DNA of 16,438 nt from assembly GCA_037140715.1 (NCBI GenBank), contig JBAXDX010000065.1, forward strand, positions 1 through 16,438, given 5' to 3'. The position numbers and the translations under genes were made by a program. A model generated the notes under the pieces. That model made no database searches. It was given only the letters and a program-made list of their open reading frames with translations, and had not been told where the DNA came from. Positions 7,954 to 16,400 of the stretch are shown here, one piece after another; the first letter of the stretch is position 1; each line of letters opens with the position of its first letter. This DNA is from JAUZPB01 sp037140715. Lineage in GTDB: Bacteria > Bacteroidota > Ignavibacteria > Ignavibacteriales > SURF-24.

Positions 7954-9117
7954 CTATTTCATAAATGTCATCTTCTTATTTATAATACTTCCGTTTACCT
8001 GCAACTGATAAAAGTAAATCCCGCTTGACATATTAACAGCATTAAACTGAACGCTGTAGCTACCCCGCACCTTATTCTGATTAACCAGAGTAACCACCTC
8101 ACGGCCTAACAGATTATATACCTTTAGACTGACCTTTCCGTCTGAAGGTATTGAATATCTGATAGTAGTAGAAGGATTAAACGGATTAGGATAATTCTGT
8201 GCAAGCTCAAAACTCCCCGCAGGGTTAGTATTATTGTTTCCTGCAAACGTATCTTCCTGCTCAGTTCCTTTGATAATTACTCCGCCGGCACCTACAGCCC
8301 AAACTGTACTGCCGAATGTTCCAATCTCATAAATTGCGGTTGTAGTCAGCCTGCCGGCAACTTTCCATATCGTATCGGTAAGAGCGGATGAAAGGATTTC
8401 GCCATTACTTGTTCCGGCAAAGACATATTTATCTGTAAAACCCACACTCAGGATATTAGTGTTTGAAGCCAGCGACTGAGATAAGGACATTGGTTTCCAT
8501 GTAGCACCACCGTCAGTAGTTTTCGCCATTCCAAGACTGTTGCCACCAAGATATCCAATGTTTGTATCCTTGAACCTGACTGTATTTATCATAGTCGTTA
8601 TACCCGGAGTAAGCGAAGTCCACGTGGCACCGCCATCAGTAGATTTAGATAACTGAGCTTTCAGCCCGCAAATAATAACAGTACTGAAATCATCGGGCAA
8701 AGCAATCTTATTTATGGTTAAAGAATTAAAATTAGTCGTAATTTCTTCCCATGTGGCGCCACCATCAATTGTCTTTATCATTCTGCCGGAAATTCCCGCG
8801 GCATAACCAACATCCTTATTTACAAAAGCTACTGAATTAAACATATAATTAGCCGTAGTTATAGGACTGACCTGCTTAACGAAAGTCTTACCGCTATCAA
8901 TAGATTTAAATATAGAGTTAGCTTTCCCGACAACATACAAAATATCCGGTTCCGGCATACAGAACCCAAACACAGCTACCTTAAAACCATTGTAAAAAAC
9001 CTTCCAGGTAGAACCGCCATCGGTAGTTTTAAGAAACTCGCCAAGACTATCTGCCGTAGTTGCAGAACCGCCACATGCGTAACCTGTATTGGCATCGGTA
9101 AAGAATACCTGCCGCAA
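7954..9117 (-). CDS. C-terminal half of beta-propeller protein with T9SS sorting domain
   Basis: This open frame has 387 residues if counted from TTG at 9117. It holds about six YCF48-like repeats recognisable by GGSTW, SGKTF and GGATW (three times) preceded by 'FTDANTGYACG'-like segments. A linker at about 293-303 follows, then a T9SS type A sorting domain (from 'FELAQNYPNPFNPSTTIRYS' to the end, with 'GIYFYQL' and a final KKMTFMK). Such a domain sends proteins across the outer membrane for surface anchoring or release. There is no signal peptide and no Shine-Dalgarno sequence before the TTG, and the frame begins in mid-blade, so it is unlikely to be an independent gene. It should be read together with the upstream half. 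Confidence 0.75.
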   Translation of the reverse strand: MRQVFFTDANTGYACGGSATTADSLGEFLKTTDGGSTWKVFYNGFKVAVFGFCMPEPDILYVVGKANSIFKSIDSGKTFVKQVSPITTANYMFNSVAFVNKDVGYAAGISGRMIKTIDGGATWEEITTNFNSLTINKIALPDDFSTVIICGLKAQLSKSTDGGATWTSLTPGITTMINTVRFKDTNIGYLGGNSLGMAKTTDGGATWKPMSLSQSLASNTNILSVGFTDKYVFAGTSNGEILSSALTDTIWKVAGRLTTTAIYEIGTFGSTVWAVGAGGVIIKGTEQEDTFAGNNNTNPAGSFELAQNYPNPFNPSTTIRYSIPSDGKVSLKVYNLLGREVVTLVNQNKVRGSYSVQFNAVNMSSGIYFYQLQVNGSIINKKMTFMK

Positions 9118-9123
9118 CGGTTG

Positions 9124-9126
9124 CTA
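9124..9126 (-). other. In-frame amber stop inside the propeller gene
   Basis: The plus strand reads CTA, giving TAG on the coding strand. The codons on both sides stay in frame with clear homologous protein sequence, so no frameshift is involved and a single base explains the break. A change from CAG, TGG, AAG, GAG, TAC, TAT, TCG or TTG would each produce it. Confidence 0.85.
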
Positions 9127-10107
9127 CGTTGTATAATTCATTAACGGTGACCAACTGACACCTTTATCTGTACTCTTATAAATTCCAGCCGCAACGCCGG
9201 CGCAATAGACAGCCGATGAATCACAGGAAACAGCATAGAATTTCTGAAGAGGTACTTTTCGTTCTGTCCAGGTCTCTCCTGCATCTGTTGTAATAAGGAT
9301 ATTTCCCTGGTCATCAACGGCATAACCTTCAGCAGTGCTGATAAATTCAATATCCCTGACCGCACCTACAACAAAGTTTGTTTTCTTTGTCCATACAGTT
9401 CCGCTGTCTGTAGTCTTGAAAATATTTCCATTGGCTGTGCCGAAGAAACCAATTTTTGCATCTAAAAAACAGATAGCATAAACGGATGATGTTGAGGTTG
9501 TAACAGGCGTAATATTACCCGGAGTAATATTGACCCATGAAGAGCCATAATCTATAGATTTTAATATTCTCTCCGTAGTACTCGAAACTCCGATAAAGAT
9601 ATTAGTGGCATTGACCGCCCGAACTTTATAAATGTTTGAAGCTCCATAAGTCGATGAAGCCCAACTGTTGCCACCATCCTTTGTCTTTAATATAGTTCCT
9701 TTTGAGCCGACCGCATAACCGGTATCCGCATCAACAAATTCCACATCGTACAAATCTTCCGGCGTACCTGAGTTCAGGTATTCCCAGCTCCCGCCACCGT
9801 TGGTAGTTTTCATCAAAAGACCGGCGCGACCGCAGATAACAATACTGCTGTTGTCAATTGAATATGCGCCCATAATATCACGTTTGAAACTGTCAATATA
9901 AGCAATGCTCCATGTAAGTCCGCCGTTCACGCTTACCTGAGACACCCCCGCGTTGCCAAAAGCAAGCACATTGCCCGCGCCAGGCAGTATTACATCATTA
10001 ATATCATTGCCGTTCAATTCCGGATTCTGCCATTCCCACTTGTAATACTGGGGAAAGCTCCCTGTTGATAAAGCTAATACAAAGATAACTGTTAAGATTT
10101 TTCGCAT
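9124..10107 (-). CDS. N-terminal half of beta-propeller protein (YCF48/BNR-like repeats)
   Basis: This open frame has 327 residues. Residues 1-20 form a signal peptide (RKILTVIFVLALSTGSFPQ). Seven repeats follow, each ending in a W-containing turn: GGLTW, GGGSW, GGNSW, YGSSW, SGTVW, AGETW and KGVSW. They are separated by segments such as 'DVEFVDADTGYAVGSKGTIL'. This is the YCF48-like or sialidase-type BNR propeller seen in many secreted Ignavibacteria proteins; no enzymatic function should be assumed from the fold. The start is well supported by AGGAAGGAG six bases upstream of the ATG. The frame ends at TAG after 'MNYTT', in the middle of a blade. If translated alone it would be exported but lack the T9SS sorting domain. 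Confidence 0.8.
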   Translation of the reverse strand: MRKILTVIFVLALSTGSFPQYYKWEWQNPELNGNDINDVILPGAGNVLAFGNAGVSQVSVNGGLTWSIAYIDSFKRDIMGAYSIDNSSIVICGRAGLLMKTTNGGGSWEYLNSGTPEDLYDVEFVDADTGYAVGSKGTILKTKDGGNSWASSTYGASNIYKVRAVNATNIFIGVSSTTERILKSIDYGSSWVNITPGNITPVTTSTSSVYAICFLDAKIGFFGTANGNIFKTTDSGTVWTKKTNFVVGAVRDIEFISTAEGYAVDDQGNILITTDAGETWTERKVPLQKFYAVSCDSSAVYCAGVAAGIYKSTDKGVSWSPLMNYTT

Positions 10108-10113
10108 CTGTTT

Positions 10114-10122
10114 CTCCTTCCT
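10114..10122 (-). promoter_or_regulatory. Strong ribosome binding site of the propeller gene
   Basis: AGGAAGGAG on the minus strand stands 6 nt before the ATG at 10107. It is among the best Shine-Dalgarno sequences in the window and confirms that the gene starts here rather than at the later TTG at 9117. Confidence 0.75.
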
Positions 10123-10390
10123 CTTTATTGATTAAAAGTAACTTCTAAATCTTTAAATTTCTGTTAATCTGACCAGCCGGCAACGCCTGCTATAGTTACA
10201 GCAAATGAATTGATACACGCCTAAGTAAATGGAAATCCCCGTTCTAAAGTTCACAAATACCGGTAAAGATTTTTTCAGCCCGCCGATGAAACTATTGTAC
10301 CGGGTTATGTAAATATCGTCCTGCCTGATAAAAAATATTTGCTTCTTAAGTTTAAATTATATATCCTAACGAAAGGGGAAAAAAATCATT

Positions 10391-10418
10391 TTGCGAGATT
10401 CCCGATTGTAAATATATG
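10391..10418 (+). promoter_or_regulatory. Weak promoter candidate for the two-component operon
   Basis: TTGCGA (10391-10396) and TATATG (10413-10418) are 16 bp apart, each matching four of six bases of the general -35/-10 consensus. The -10 would lie within the inverted repeat at 10405-10431. No exact TAnnTTTG element was found upstream of this gene. The call is tentative. Confidence 0.22.
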
Positions 10419-10431
10419 AAGCATTTACAAT
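10405..10431. promoter_or_regulatory. Perfect 9-bp inverted repeat, candidate operator
   Basis: ATTGTAAAT (10405-10413) and ATTTACAAT (10423-10431) are exact reverse complements around a 9-nt spacer. The element ends 53 nt before the kinase start codon. Its size and symmetry fit the binding site of a dimeric regulator, such as the NarL-type protein encoded by this operon, which would allow autoregulation. That link is inference. Confidence 0.42.
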
Positions 10432-10484
10432 ATAAAAAAAATAACTGCACTTAGTTTACTAAATTATTTTGGGGGAACCAACCT

Positions 10485-12086
10485 ATGAGCAATCCCATTC
10501 AAAATGAATACCATGCGATATCTTCCAGCATAACCTGCATGGACAAGATTTCCAATGACCTCACCGCATTAATAAAGAGGGATTCTACAATCACATGGGC
10601 AGGACACAGATGGCTTGGTGAACTTGGACTTAGTGCGAAGAGAATCACGGGAATGAGTATCGTCAGACTTATACACACAGATGACCAGGACATTCTTAGT
10701 AAGTCTCTTGAAAATATGAACGATACCCCTTCCGGCATAGAACTCCGATTTAAAAACCATGATAACTTATACAGACGGTTTGACTGCTGTCTTGTTTATT
10801 CAGCCAATGAAGATTTATTCTATTTCTCAGGCAGAAACATAACGTGCGATGTTTCTTTTTTAAGCAAAGAAGCTGAAAATGTTATACAGAGTATGCTTTC
10901 AATCAGCAAACGTTTGAACTCAACGCTAAATATCGATTATCTGATGGATGCTATGGTCGAAGAAGCCATAAAACTTACTGGTTCAGAGGGGGGATATGCC
11001 GGACTTAGAACAACTAATGGCATGATATGCAATAAATACTTACTAAATTCCAAAATTGTTGATTTTGAATACTGCTGGTCTCCCGGAACAGGTATCCCTG
11101 GAAAACTGACAGACGATAAGTCCTCAGTTATTATAAATAATACAGATAATAATTCAGGAATACCCGAAGAGATTTGGGAGAGGTTTAATATAAAATCGGT
11201 GGCTTATGTAGCAATCGAAAATTCGCAGGATGAAGTTATTGGTTTTCTGTCCGTAACAAATAAGCGAAACGGAAATGGATTCAGCGAATCAGACCGCGAA
11301 AAACTTATTGCCATATCGCAATCAGCTTCAACTGCAATTCAAAATGCTCTTGCACACCAAAAAAATCATATCGCTGAACTCCAACTGAAAAACTTACGGG
11401 AACAGTTACACAGGCTTGTTGCTCATACACAAATATCCAGAGAAGAAGAACGTACAGAGATATCCAGGGAAATTCATGACGAGCTTGGACAAGCACTTAC
11501 AGGATTAAAAATGGATATTTCCTGGCTTGATAGAAAACTTCAGACGCAGGGAATTACTGACACATACATTCAGGAAAAATTTCAGGCAATGTACTCTCTT
11601 ATAAAGACAACTATAACAACTGTACGAAAAATATCTTCCAGACTAAGACCTAACATTATTGACTACTTTGGCATTATTGCCGCGATTGAATGGCAGACGC
11701 AGGAGTTCCAGAACAGAACAGGACTTGAATGTAAAATCATTGCCCTGCCAAAGGAATTAAATATTGACCAGAATTTTGCCATTGCCCTGTTCAGAATTTT
11801 TCAGGAGACTTTAACCAATATCGTTAAGCATGCAAATGCTACCAAAGTTCTGGTTTCTCTTGAATTATACAAAAGCAATCTGACACTTATAGTTAAGGAT
11901 AACGGACGAGGTATCACGGAAAATGCAATAAGCAACACGATGTCCTTCGGACTGCTGGGCATGAAAGAACGGGCTTACCTGCTTGGCGGTGAATTTGAAA
12001 TTAAAGCTGATACAAAAGGCGGAACTATTGTAACTACAACGGTTCCTGTCGGGAACATAAAAGATAAAGGAAGAACAAAAAAATGA
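10485..12086 (+). CDS. Soluble PAS-GAF sensor histidine kinase of the NarX/DegS type
   Basis: This is a 533-residue kinase without membrane segments, hence cytosolic. Residues about 25-122 look like a PAS fold ('GMSIVRLIHTDDQDILSKSL', then a beta-rich end). Residues about 137-290 are a GAF domain ('GGYAGLR', 'WSPGTGIPGKLTD', 'GFLSVTNKRNGNGFSESDRE'). A coiled linker leads to the HisKA_3 dimerisation domain with the phospho-acceptor His331 in 'EISREIHDELGQALTGLKMD'. The C-terminal HATPase domain (about 428-525) has an N-box ('TLTNIVKHANA'), DNGRGI and 'GLLGMKERAYLLGG'. HisKA_3 kinases phosphorylate NarL/FixJ regulators, and exactly such a gene follows with an ATGA overlap. A GGGGG stretch lies 9 nt before the ATG. 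The signal sensed is unknown; no haem or metal motif is obvious. Confidence 0.9.
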   Translation: MSNPIQNEYHAISSSITCMDKISNDLTALIKRDSTITWAGHRWLGELGLSAKRITGMSIVRLIHTDDQDILSKSLENMNDTPSGIELRFKNHDNLYRRFDCCLVYSANEDLFYFSGRNITCDVSFLSKEAENVIQSMLSISKRLNSTLNIDYLMDAMVEEAIKLTGSEGGYAGLRTTNGMICNKYLLNSKIVDFEYCWSPGTGIPGKLTDDKSSVIINNTDNNSGIPEEIWERFNIKSVAYVAIENSQDEVIGFLSVTNKRNGNGFSESDREKLIAISQSASTAIQNALAHQKNHIAELQLKNLREQLHRLVAHTQISREEERTEISREIHDELGQALTGLKMDISWLDRKLQTQGITDTYIQEKFQAMYSLIKTTITTVRKISSRLRPNIIDYFGIIAAIEWQTQEFQNRTGLECKIIALPKELNIDQNFAIALFRIFQETLTNIVKHANATKVLVSLELYKSNLTLIVKDNGRGITENAISNTMSFGLLGMKERAYLLGGEFEIKADTKGGTIVTTTVPVGNIKDKGRTKK

Positions 12087-12715
12087 TAAAAATTCTTATC
12101 GGAGATGATCATTCAGTCGTCAGACAAGGACTTAAGCAAATCCTTTCAGAAAACAAGGAACTATATGAATGCGCAGAGGCAGAAAACGGACAGCAGGTTC
12201 TCGATATGCTGTTCGATGCTGAATGGGATGTTATAATTCTTGATATTTCCATGCCCGGACTGAACGGTCTGGACGTTCTGAAAAGTATAAGAAGAATTAA
12301 ACCGAAACTCCCCGTACTTGTGCTTACAATGTATTCGGAAGACCAGTTCGCCATTCGTTCTATCAAGGCCGGAGCTTCAGGATACCTGACAAAGGATAGC
12401 GCACCAGAGGAACTTGTTAAAGCAGTAAAGAAATTACTTAAAGGCGAAAAATATGTAAGCCTGTATCTGGCTGAAATTCTCGCTACTGATATCGGACACA
12501 CAACCGAGGGAATGCTTCATAAATCGCTTTCTGACCGCGAGTTTCAGGTGATGCGGCTTATTGCTTCAGGCAAAACAACAGGGGAAACTGGCGATAACCT
12601 GGGCTTAAGCGCTAAAACAATCAGCACTTACAGAACAAGAATTCTTCATAAGATGGGAATGACATCCAATGCCGAACTAACTCGTTACGCAGTTCAGAAT
12701 AAACTCATCATGTAA
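12083..12715 (+). CDS. NarL/FixJ-family response regulator
   Basis: This is a 210-residue DNA-binding response regulator. The receiver domain (1-120) has the acidic pair Asp8-Asp9, the phospho-acceptor Asp54 in 'VIILDISMPG', Thr82 in 'VLVLTMYS' and Lys104 in 'YLTKDSAPEE', so all conserved catalytic positions are present. The LuxR-type helix-turn-helix covers about 148-208 ('LSDREFQVMRLIASGKTTGE', then 'LGLSAKTISTYRTRILHKMG'). The length is normal. The start overlaps the kinase stop by 4 bp, so the pair is translationally coupled and is a cognate system. Target genes are unknown; the inverted repeat upstream of the kinase is one candidate. Confidence 0.94.
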   Translation: MIKILIGDDHSVVRQGLKQILSENKELYECAEAENGQQVLDMLFDAEWDVIILDISMPGLNGLDVLKSIRRIKPKLPVLVLTMYSEDQFAIRSIKAGASGYLTKDSAPEELVKAVKKLLKGEKYVSLYLAEILATDIGHTTEGMLHKSLSDREFQVMRLIASGKTTGETGDNLGLSAKTISTYRTRILHKMGMTSNAELTRYAVQNKLIM

Positions 12716-12999
12716 GCATAAATTAAGTAAGCCGGGATAAATTATCGCCAGTATTATGTTCCTCTGCCGGAATAAGCTTAACTTATATCCCATGAATGCA
12801 CCAACATACAGATGCAGACTCATTTTTTTTACCCGGAATATTTATTCTTTTTCTTTTATATGATTAATTAGTCATTTAATTTCTAAAAAAATTGTCGTAA
12901 TTTAATGCATTGCTTTAAAGTCCGATAATGATATGCAGGATTTCACATTGATTTTAATAATTATTCGATGAGTATGAAAGTAACAACAAAGGAAGCTTT
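12716..12999. other. Intergenic gap before the multi-PAS kinase
   Basis: This is a 284-bp A/T-rich spacer between genes on the same strand. No convincing hairpin terminator follows the response regulator, and no strong promoter match was found. The near-palindrome TGATTAATTAGTCA lies around 12861-12874. The distance suggests that the next gene has its own promoter. Confidence 0.4.
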
Positions 13000-13002
13000 T
13001 TG

Positions 13003-16000
13003 ATGAAAAATCCAGGTAGTGGTGGCAGACACATTGCAAATCGCGCGTCCGGCTTAATTAATTCCACAGATAAGACCGCACCGAGCCACACCGCGCAATC
13101 CGGGAAGCATGAAGACTCGCCAGCCCACATAGATATTAATGGGTTTATTCCGTTTTTTGACGACAGCCCTGACGCAATTATTCTCGCGGATATCCCCGGA
13201 CTCGCTATTCGTAAGGCAAACAGCCAGACTTCTCTGCTTCTGAATACAAACAGCCTGTCTTTAACCGGCACACCCCTCTTAAATATTTTCCCGAAAAAGA
13301 TAAAGGAACAGATAACTTCGGTAATCCGGTCAGCACTTGATTCCTTAACTGATGGCGGAAAACCGGCAGCCTTCAGAACTGAAGTATCCTTCAATGGCTC
13401 ACTGCCTTCGCCGGTCAGTATAAACTTCCGTCTTGTCAGACTGAACGATTCTGATTCCCTCTCGCTTATCATTCATGACATAAGCGACCAGCAAAGGATT
13501 GAGGATAATCTGAACGAAAGCCTGACTAATTATAAAATACTTTTCGAAAACTTCCAGAAAGGTTTATTACTGCTTGATACAGACGGCATAATATTACACG
13601 TAAACTCTATAGCCGCACATATATTTGGATGGGCAGAGGAGGAACTTCGCGGACTCGGACGCGATTCTATTTTCGATTTCTCCGACCCGAACCTTATGCC
13701 CGCCATTGAGCAGCGGGAACGTACAGGACAGGTTATCTCGGAGCTTAAATGTAAAAGAAAGGACGGCACAGCTTTCCCCGCCGAGGTCAGCAGTAAAGTT
13801 TACAACGTTTCAAACGGTGGTAAGCTGATATGCATTGTAGTGCGCGATCTTACCGAAAAAAAGAAGAATGAACAACTGGTCAGCGATACACTAGAGTTTA
13901 CAAACTTAATTTTTGAATCTGCACCCATTGGTATCGGGACTTATGACAGTACAGGCAAATGCGTTCTGGCTAATCAGCAGTATGCCAGGATGGTCGGAAC
14001 TTCCGTTGAAAAGGTTTTGGAACAGAACTACCATAACCTCGATTCATGGAAACTCAGCGGTATGTATGATATTGCCAATGATATTCTTACAACCGGCGGA
14101 ACATCACATAAAGAACTTGAAGTTGCTAGTTCCTTTGGCAGGAAGGCCTGGCTACATATATATTTCGCCGCCTTCCATTCCCATGGCGAAATTCATCTGA
14201 TGATTATTGCAAATGATATAACAGAAAGAAAAAAAGCGGAAAAAGACCTCTTTTTAAGCGAAAAGCATTTCGACCGCCTCTTTCAGGAAGTCCCACTCGG
14301 TATGGGAATGATAGACCTGAATCAAAAATTCCTGAGTGTCAATTCTAAGTTCGTTGAAATAACCGGTTATTCTGAAGAAGACCTGAAAGAAAAAACTTTC
14401 GCGGATATTTCTCTCCTGGATAAGAGTGAACCTGACCAGATGGAAATGGAAAAGATTCTTAACGGGAATATTCCTTCATACAATATCAGTAAAAAATATA
14501 TCAGAAAAAACGGCTCCATTGTCTGGATTAATCATACCGGTTCAGTTATCCGCGACATCGATGGCAAACCTGTTTATCTGATTGTTATGATTGAGGATAT
14601 TACAGACAAAAAAAATGCTGAAATCGCTCTGAAGAAAAGCGAAGCCCGCATCCACAATATTATAAACTCCATTTCCAGTCAGATAGCTGTAATAGACAAG
14701 ACTGGTCTGATAATAATGGTTAATCAGGCCTGGCGCACTTTTGCGTGGCTTAATGACGGCTCGAACCTGCTCGACCAGAAAATTAATTATCTCGAAGTCT
14801 GCCGGAGAGCAAGTAAAAATAATTCCCCCGATGCCATTATTGCTTTGAATGGCATTCTTGATATTCTTAACGGAGTTGATATTGAGTTTAGTATGGAATT
14901 TCCATGCCACTCTCCTAAAGAATTACGCTGGTTCCAGATGAACGTTACTCCGCTCGATGGCGGAGGTGCTACGATTGTCCACACAAATATTACACAGAAA
15001 AAAATAGCGGAAGCTGAAATATCCAAAAAAGAACGGCTGCTTCAGCAGGTCATCGATACTCTGCCGGTAGGCGTTCTGATTGCCGATAACAACGGACTTA
15101 TCATTCAGACAAACAAGGAAGTCGGAAATATCTGGGGCGGAAAGAATTATGTTACCATTTCCGACTATAACGAATTTAAGGGCTGGTATTACGATTCCAA
15201 AGAAGCAGTTTCAACTGAGGACTGGGCACTTACCAAAGCAGTTCATAGCGGGAAGATAACCCTGAATGAGGTTATGCATATCGAATGCTTTGACGGAACT
15301 AAAAAGACAATCCATAACTCTGCACTGCCTGTCTATGATACTAATGGAAAAAAAATTACCGGCGGTATTGTCGTTATACAGGACATTACCGAACAGAAGA
15401 AACTCGAAGAACAGCTTAAAGACCTGAATAATAATAAGGATAAATTCTTCTCTATCATTTCTCATGACCTGAGAAGTCCTTTTACTTCTCTGCTCGGATT
15501 TTCTGAATTCCTTGTAAATGATTTTGACGATATGACCAGCGAGGAAGTCAAATCATTCGCACTTAATATCTATAAGTCCGCTCAAAGTGTTTTCAACCTG
15601 ATTGAAAATATGCTTCAGTGGTCGAGGATGCAGGCCGGACGTATGAACTTTACTCCTGTTAAGTTAAATCTTAATAAATTGATTGAAAGTACGATTGGTA
15701 TTTACCAGAGCGGTGCCAGGCAGAAAAATATCTCCATCAACACCGAACTTGGCGCACTAATCAATGTAATGGCTGACAAGAATATGATTAATACTGTTTT
15801 AAGAAATCTCCTTTCCAATGCTCTTAAATTTACATACCCGGGCGGAGAAATAAAAATATCGGCAACAAAGCAGATATCCTCGGTACTTATTACTGTTGAG
15901 GATAACGGCGTTGGTATCTCTTCCGAAAATATAAAGAAGATATTTACCCTCTCTCAGAAAATTACCACTACCGGTACTGATAAAGAGACCGGGACAGGAC

Positions 16001-16113
16001 TCGGTCTTATACTCTGCAAAGATTTTGTCGAAATGAACGGCGGAAAACTCGGAGTTGAAAGTCAGACAGGGCGTGGCACACGTTTTATATTCACCTTACC
16101 TATCGCAGACTAA
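13003..16113 (+). CDS. Large soluble histidine kinase with six PAS domains
   Basis: This kinase has 1036 residues from the ATG at 13003. A TTG directly before it is in frame, but GGAAG seven bases upstream fits the ATG. There is no signal peptide or membrane segment. Six PAS domains follow one another at about 48-165, 175-288, 298-412, 420-540, 546-668 and 677-799. Each ends in the typical coiled linker, such as 'RDLTEKKKNE', 'NDITERKKAEK', 'EDITDKKNAE' and 'QDITEQKKLEEQ'. The HisKA domain carries His821 in 'FFSIISHDLRSPFTSLLGFS', and the HATPase domain (about 920-1032) has 'LRNLLSNALKFT', 'VEDNGVGIS' and 'TGTGLGLILCKDFVEMNGG'. It is catalytically complete. It has no receiver domain, and its HisKA class differs from the kinase next door, so the NarL-type regulator is probably not its partner. 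Ligands are unknown. Confidence 0.92.
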   Translation: MKNPGSGGRHIANRASGLINSTDKTAPSHTAQSGKHEDSPAHIDINGFIPFFDDSPDAIILADIPGLAIRKANSQTSLLLNTNSLSLTGTPLLNIFPKKIKEQITSVIRSALDSLTDGGKPAAFRTEVSFNGSLPSPVSINFRLVRLNDSDSLSLIIHDISDQQRIEDNLNESLTNYKILFENFQKGLLLLDTDGIILHVNSIAAHIFGWAEEELRGLGRDSIFDFSDPNLMPAIEQRERTGQVISELKCKRKDGTAFPAEVSSKVYNVSNGGKLICIVVRDLTEKKKNEQLVSDTLEFTNLIFESAPIGIGTYDSTGKCVLANQQYARMVGTSVEKVLEQNYHNLDSWKLSGMYDIANDILTTGGTSHKELEVASSFGRKAWLHIYFAAFHSHGEIHLMIIANDITERKKAEKDLFLSEKHFDRLFQEVPLGMGMIDLNQKFLSVNSKFVEITGYSEEDLKEKTFADISLLDKSEPDQMEMEKILNGNIPSYNISKKYIRKNGSIVWINHTGSVIRDIDGKPVYLIVMIEDITDKKNAEIALKKSEARIHNIINSISSQIAVIDKTGLIIMVNQAWRTFAWLNDGSNLLDQKINYLEVCRRASKNNSPDAIIALNGILDILNGVDIEFSMEFPCHSPKELRWFQMNVTPLDGGGATIVHTNITQKKIAEAEISKKERLLQQVIDTLPVGVLIADNNGLIIQTNKEVGNIWGGKNYVTISDYNEFKGWYYDSKEAVSTEDWALTKAVHSGKITLNEVMHIECFDGTKKTIHNSALPVYDTNGKKITGGIVVIQDITEQKKLEEQLKDLNNNKDKFFSIISHDLRSPFTSLLGFSEFLVNDFDDMTSEEVKSFALNIYKSAQSVFNLIENMLQWSRMQAGRMNFTPVKLNLNKLIESTIGIYQSGARQKNISINTELGALINVMADKNMINTVLRNLLSNALKFTYPGGEIKISATKQISSVLITVEDNGVGISSENIKKIFTLSQKITTTGTDKETGTGLGLILCKDFVEMNGGKLGVESQTGRGTRFIFTLPIAD

Positions 16114-16237
16114 TTTTACCATTCATTCTGAACCAACGGTATTTTACCCATGCCTGCGGTTTGCCTGAATCTGGCAGTTCTTTTTCATATTAATTTGAAT
16201 GAAGCTATAATTCAATAACAATACTCCCTGTTGCCAC

Positions 16238-16400
16238 GAATTTTAACCTGTGGCACATGGTAAAATATACCAGGTGTATATGAGAAAACAGATAAGAGAA
16301 TTAAAAACAGAAAAATTAAAAAAAAGTGAAAATAAATCATTTTATACTCTTAATTCGGGAACTTTGAGTCCCACGGGGTACTCGGAGTTTTCCGATTGAC
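16238..16400 (-). repeat. Long inverted repeat, right copy
   Basis: This 163-bp sequence is the reverse complement of 92-244, with about 90% identity and an extra 9-nt and 1-nt insertion. The dyad TGGTA-AAATA-TACCA (around 16257-16271) is complete here, while the left copy has one fewer base pair. Together the two copies face each other across all genes in the window. The similarity stops sharply at GAATTTTAACC on the inner side. Confidence 0.85.

Larger units (their letters stand above)
7954..10107 (-). pseudogene. T9SS-secreted beta-propeller gene interrupted by an in-frame TAG
   Basis: The two open frames at 9124-10107 and 7954-9117 are in the same reading frame, separated only by TAG and the codons CAA CCG. 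Read through, they give one protein of 717 positions with a signal peptide at residues 1-20, about 13 propeller-type repeats ending in GGxTW-like motifs, and one C-terminal T9SS sorting domain. Neither half alone has both the export signal and the sorting signal. The stop falls inside a propeller blade: 'SWSPLMNYTT', stop, 'QPLRQVFFTDANTGYACG' lines up with the intact blade 'SWEYLNSGTPEDLYDVEFVDADTGYAVG' in two parts. A recent nonsense mutation, a sequencing error or programmed readthrough are all possible. I favour mutation or error. Confidence 0.7.
10108..10484. other. Divergent intergenic region
   Basis: This 377-bp gap separates two genes transcribed away from each other, so promoters for both must lie in it. 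Visible elements are the ribosome binding site at 10114-10122, a short TACCGGTA palindrome at 10258-10265, and a perfect 9-bp inverted repeat at 10405-10431. No gene or RNA was recognised. Confidence 0.55.

Noticed and set aside
7954..9117. Separate gene starting at TTG 9117
   Set aside because: There is no Shine-Dalgarno sequence or signal peptide, and the frame begins inside a propeller blade directly in frame with the upstream open frame. A T9SS cargo without a signal peptide would not be exported.
10485..12715. The kinase-regulator pair as the metal-sensing CusRS system of the export operon
   Set aside because: The kinase is soluble with PAS and GAF domains and no periplasmic metal sensor, and the regulator is NarL-type rather than OmpR-type. 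The beta-propeller gene separates it from the export operon. A link cannot be excluded but has no sequence support.
12954..13472. 172-codon minus-strand open frame opposite the start of the six-PAS kinase
   Set aside because: It overlaps the N-terminal region of the kinase on the opposite strand. The kinase frame has a ribosome binding site and a recognisable PAS domain there; the minus frame has neither motif nor signal peptide.
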